Origin: CAYRSS01 sp964426945
Lineage (GTDB): Bacteria; Planctomycetota; Phycisphaerae; UBA1845
DNA length: 33,537 nucleotides
NCBI GenBank assembly: GCA_964426945.1
Contig: CAYRSS010000046.1
Coordinates: 1 to 33,537, forward strand
Reading direction: 5' to 3'
Under the pieces are notes generated by a model, which was given only the letters and a program-made list of their open reading frames with translations, was not told the origin of the DNA and did not search any database. Within the stretch, counting starts at the first letter, position 1. Each line of letters starts with the position of its first letter. The translations under genes and the position numbers were made by a program. Positions 31,755-33,537 of this stretch are shown in pieces.

Positions 31755-32971
31755 ACGTCGGCGAATTGTGCCCGCCGGATGAACAGCGCGAAGTTGCCCA
31801 CGAGCACGAACACGGCTGCGCCGACGAGATACGGAAGTGCGGGACCGGCATCGAACAGAAACCCGGCCAGCGGCGGCGCCAGCGAGCGCGACAGGCTGAC
31901 CACCCCCTGCAGCACCCCCAGTGTTTCGCCCTGCCGCCCTTCGCGTGAACGGCGGGAGACCAGGCTCATCAGGCTCGGATTCGTCAGGCCGCTACCCACG
32001 GAGACGGGGATGCACGCGGCGATCAACAGCCACCAGGCGGACCAGCCGGCGCCTCCGACGGTCACCGCGGCGATCATCACGAAGCCTATCGCTGTGATGA
32101 AGGGGCCGACCACAATCAGATTCGGCTCGCCGAATCGTGCCGCGAGCCTGCCCACCAGCCCGCCCTGGACGACGACCATGATGACGCCGATGTACGCGAA
32201 GAGCAGGCCGATGCGGGCCTGCGTCAGCCCGAACTGGCCGCCTACCAGCAGCACGAACGTGGTCTCCAGCAGAACAAATGCGAAGGGCGCGCAGCCGCCG
32301 TAGATCAGCAGTTCCCGCGTGCGCGGATCGCGGGCCACTTCGCGGAGCCGACCCAAGCTCAGGAAGTGGCCGCTGGGCGGCGCCTGTCCCTTTTGGAGCG
32401 ATTCCGGCAGCTTCAGCCATACGAGCACTGCGGCCGCCAGCGCCATGGCCGCAGCGCCAAAGGCCGGAAAGCAGGTACCCTGATCGCCGCTCAGAGACTT
32501 GCCGAGCACGGCCAGCCCCGCCGCCAGCGAAGGGCCGATGACGAATCCTACGCCGAAGGCCGCGCCGAACAGCCCCATACCCTTGGCGCGATCCTCGTGC
32601 GTCGTGACGTCAGCGATGTACGCCTGCGCGGTGGCGATGTTCGCGCCGGTGATGCCGTCCAGCGTCCGGGCGACAAACATCAGGGTGAGCGAATTCGCCA
32701 GATCCGCGTATCCCAACAGCGCATGGCTGATCACGCTGCCCGCCAGGCTCACCACGAGGACGGGCCTGCGTCCGACGCGATCCGAGATTCGCCCGAGGAT
32801 CGGGTTGAACAGGAACTGCATCGCGGTGTAGGCAGTGACCAGCAGGCCGAATGTCAGCCCCGTGGCACCGAGGCGGCGGGCGTAGTCGGCCTGAAGCGGG
32901 ATGATGATCCCGAAGCCGATGAGGTCGACGAGGGTGACCATCAGGATGAGGCGTAGCGGGCCTTTGGGCAC
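31718..32971 (-). CDS. MFS transporter, TetA-like drug:H+ antiporter family
   Basis: A 417-residue protein with twelve predicted helices. The family motifs are VDLIGFGIIIPLQADYARRLG in helix 1, GRISDRVGRRPVLVVSLAGS in loop 2-3 (motif A) and RTLDGITGANIATAQAYIADVT in helix 4. GLFGAAFGVGFVIGPSLAAGL in helix 5 is motif C of antiporters. Loop 6-7 is long. It probably exports a small molecule, but resistance to a given drug cannot be inferred. It starts with GTG at 32971, with AGGGGA eight bases upstream. Its stop lies inside the convergent permease gene (37-base overlap). Confidence 0.93.
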   Translation of the reverse strand: MPKGPLRLILMVTLVDLIGFGIIIPLQADYARRLGATGLTFGLLVTAYTAMQFLFNPILGRISDRVGRRPVLVVSLAGSVISHALLGYADLANSLTLMFVARTLDGITGANIATAQAYIADVTTHEDRAKGMGLFGAAFGVGFVIGPSLAAGLAVLGKSLSGDQGTCFPAFGAAAMALAAAVLVWLKLPESLQKGQAPPSGHFLSLGRLREVARDPRTRELLIYGGCAPFAFVLLETTFVLLVGGQFGLTQARIGLLFAYIGVIMVVVQGGLVGRLAARFGEPNLIVVGPFITAIGFVMIAAVTVGGAGWSAWWLLIAACIPVSVGSGLTNPSLMSLVSRRSREGRQGETLGVLQGVVSLSRSLAPPLAGFLFDAGPALPYLVGAAVFVLVGNFALFIRRAQFADVQGGSPASGVES

Positions 32972-33151
32972 AGCTCGTTCCCCTGCGGCGAATGGACGGC
33001 GTCCGGGGTTTTATCGGCATTCAGCCTCCCGGTCGGACACGGCGGCGGGCGAAGGCGTGGATCGGCTGGCGGCGGCCACTTGTCACCGAGGCTTTATTTT
33101 CTGCGTTCGCACAAAATCTTCATGAGAATCTGATTTTGGCGGTTTTTTGTA

Positions 33152-33179
33152 TTGACGGGGCCGGCGGGCCCCCTATCAT
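33152..33179 (+). promoter_or_regulatory. rRNA operon promoter
   Basis: TTGACG (33152-33157), 16 bases, TATCAT (33174-33179), each five of six matches to consensus. An A/T-rich tract lies directly upstream (about 33111-33151, including ggttttttgtat) and could serve as an UP element. The predicted start is near 33186, about 300 bases before mature 16S rRNA. Confidence 0.75.
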
Positions 33180-33230
33180 GCGTTGCTCGCCGGTGAGGGG
33201 CACAGCCGAGTGCGGTGCCCGCCGACCGGG

Positions 33231-33241
33231 TCGCTCTTTGA
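33231..33241 (+). promoter_or_regulatory. boxA-like antitermination site in the rRNA leader
   Basis: tcgctctttga resembles the boxA core TGCTCTTTA that recruits NusB and S10 to rRNA transcripts. It lies about 50 bases after the predicted transcription start, the expected place. Confidence 0.6.
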
Positions 33242-33274
33242 CAAGTGAATGGGTTTGTCGTCGTGAGGATGTGA

Positions 33275-33316
33275 CGGCAAGACGGCACCGCGTCTGCATA
33301 AGGCGTCGTCTTGTCG
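33275..33316 (+). other. Leader RNA hairpin
   Basis: CGGCAAGACG (33275-33284) can pair with CGTCTTGTCG (33307-33316) with one G-T pair, enclosing 22 bases. A second stem, ACGGAT/ATCCGT, lies at about 33329-33351. These are typical of rRNA leaders and may guide processing. Confidence 0.45.
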
Positions 33317-33482
33317 AGGTCTCTCCGAACGGATCCTTAGCCGGTATCCGTCGGAAGCCAAAGCAGAAGACAGCTCCGCCAGGGGCTGTCGGCTTTCACT
33401 CTCTCACAGACGCGTGAGTGAGAGCCCCAAACAACGTATCCTTCGCGTCGCGGCCTTCGGGTTGCGGCGCTGGAAACGAATC

Positions 33483-33537
33483 AAACTGAAGAGTTTGATC
33501 CTGGCTCAGAACGAACGCTGGCGGCGTGGCTAAGGCA
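33483..33537 (+). rRNA. rrs: 16S ribosomal RNA, first 55 bases
   Basis: AAACTGAAGAGTTTGATCCT (33483-33502) matches the conserved 5' end of 16S rRNA, including the 27F primer site AGAGTTTGATCCTGGCTCAG from 33490. The next bases, GAACGAACGCTGGCGGCGTG, are the normal continuation. The variant after it (GCTAAGGCA) resembles planctomycete sequences. The gene runs off the right edge. The mature 5' end is placed by analogy to E. coli. Confidence 0.97.

Larger units (their letters stand above)
32972..33482. other. Intergenic region upstream of the rRNA operon
   Basis: 511 bases without a protein gene. The left part should hold the promoter of the MFS gene (minus), not identified. The right part holds the rrn promoter, a boxA-like site and a folded leader RNA, listed separately. 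The short open frames here lie in the rRNA leader and are not taken as genes. Confidence 0.7.

Noticed and set aside
33241..33417. Short open frames between the boxA-like site and 16S rRNA
   Set aside because: They lie in the rRNA leader, have no SD and overlap predicted hairpins.

Overview
The window is high-GC DNA that most likely comes from a planctomycete, probably of the Phycisphaerae type. Several things in the sequence point this way. There is a short exported protein with a PAPG-variant PEP-CTERM tail, and a pilin-like protein with the H-X9-DG C-terminal signature. Secreted cysteine-rich 'GACC' repeat and dockerin-like proteins are present, as is a membrane-anchored helix-turn-helix protein. 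The first 55 bases of a 16S rRNA gene at the right edge read GGCGGCGTGGCTAAGGCA just after the universal 27F site. The taxonomic call is inference from these family signatures; no search was run.

Layout. Positions 1-7752 (minus strand) hold a respiratory complex I operon transcribed right to left in the order nuoI-A-B-C-D-H-J-K-L, with nuoL cut by the left edge. The NADH-dehydrogenase module genes nuoE, F and G are absent from between D and H, where they usually sit, and nuoI is moved to the front. Several membrane subunits have long N-terminal additions. Positions 7753-8612 hold a divergent intergenic region and the PEP-CTERM-like protein. A 10-N assembly gap (8934-8943) cuts the end of an OmpR-type response regulator, whose partner histidine kinase lies just upstream (9656-11245). 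Positions 11442-14725 (plus) hold an Mrp/ApbC iron-sulfur carrier ATPase, a DinB-like protein, a CNNM/CorC-type membrane protein and a small glutaredoxin-like protein.

Positions 14988-19908 (plus) are the most unusual part. One gene encodes eleven tandem six-cysteine GACC modules, and after a strong terminator comes a gene encoding a GACC-like segment, a dockerin-like EF-hand pair and fourteen propeller-like repeats. Both products carry signal peptides and look like extracellular surface or matrix proteins. On the minus strand follow SMC (20032-23595) and a two-gene unit of a single-pass membrane protein and a membrane-anchored HTH protein, with its own promoter and terminator. On the plus strand are a type IV pilin-like protein and PurN.

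Positions 27010-30281 hold a GT-C-like membrane protein and, divergent from it, a translationally coupled pair: a four-helix membrane protein and a fusion of an isoprenylcysteine-methyltransferase-like membrane domain to a DCC-type thiol-disulfide domain. The two promoters have -35 boxes that abut. The window closes with an APC amino-acid permease, a convergent MFS transporter whose 3' end overlaps it, and an rRNA operon promoter, leader and 16S start.

No tRNA genes, insertion sequences, integrases or CRISPR arrays were recognised. Most of the window looks like vertically inherited core genome. The accessory interest lies in the secreted repeat proteins, the Nuo gene order and architecture, and the domain fusion.
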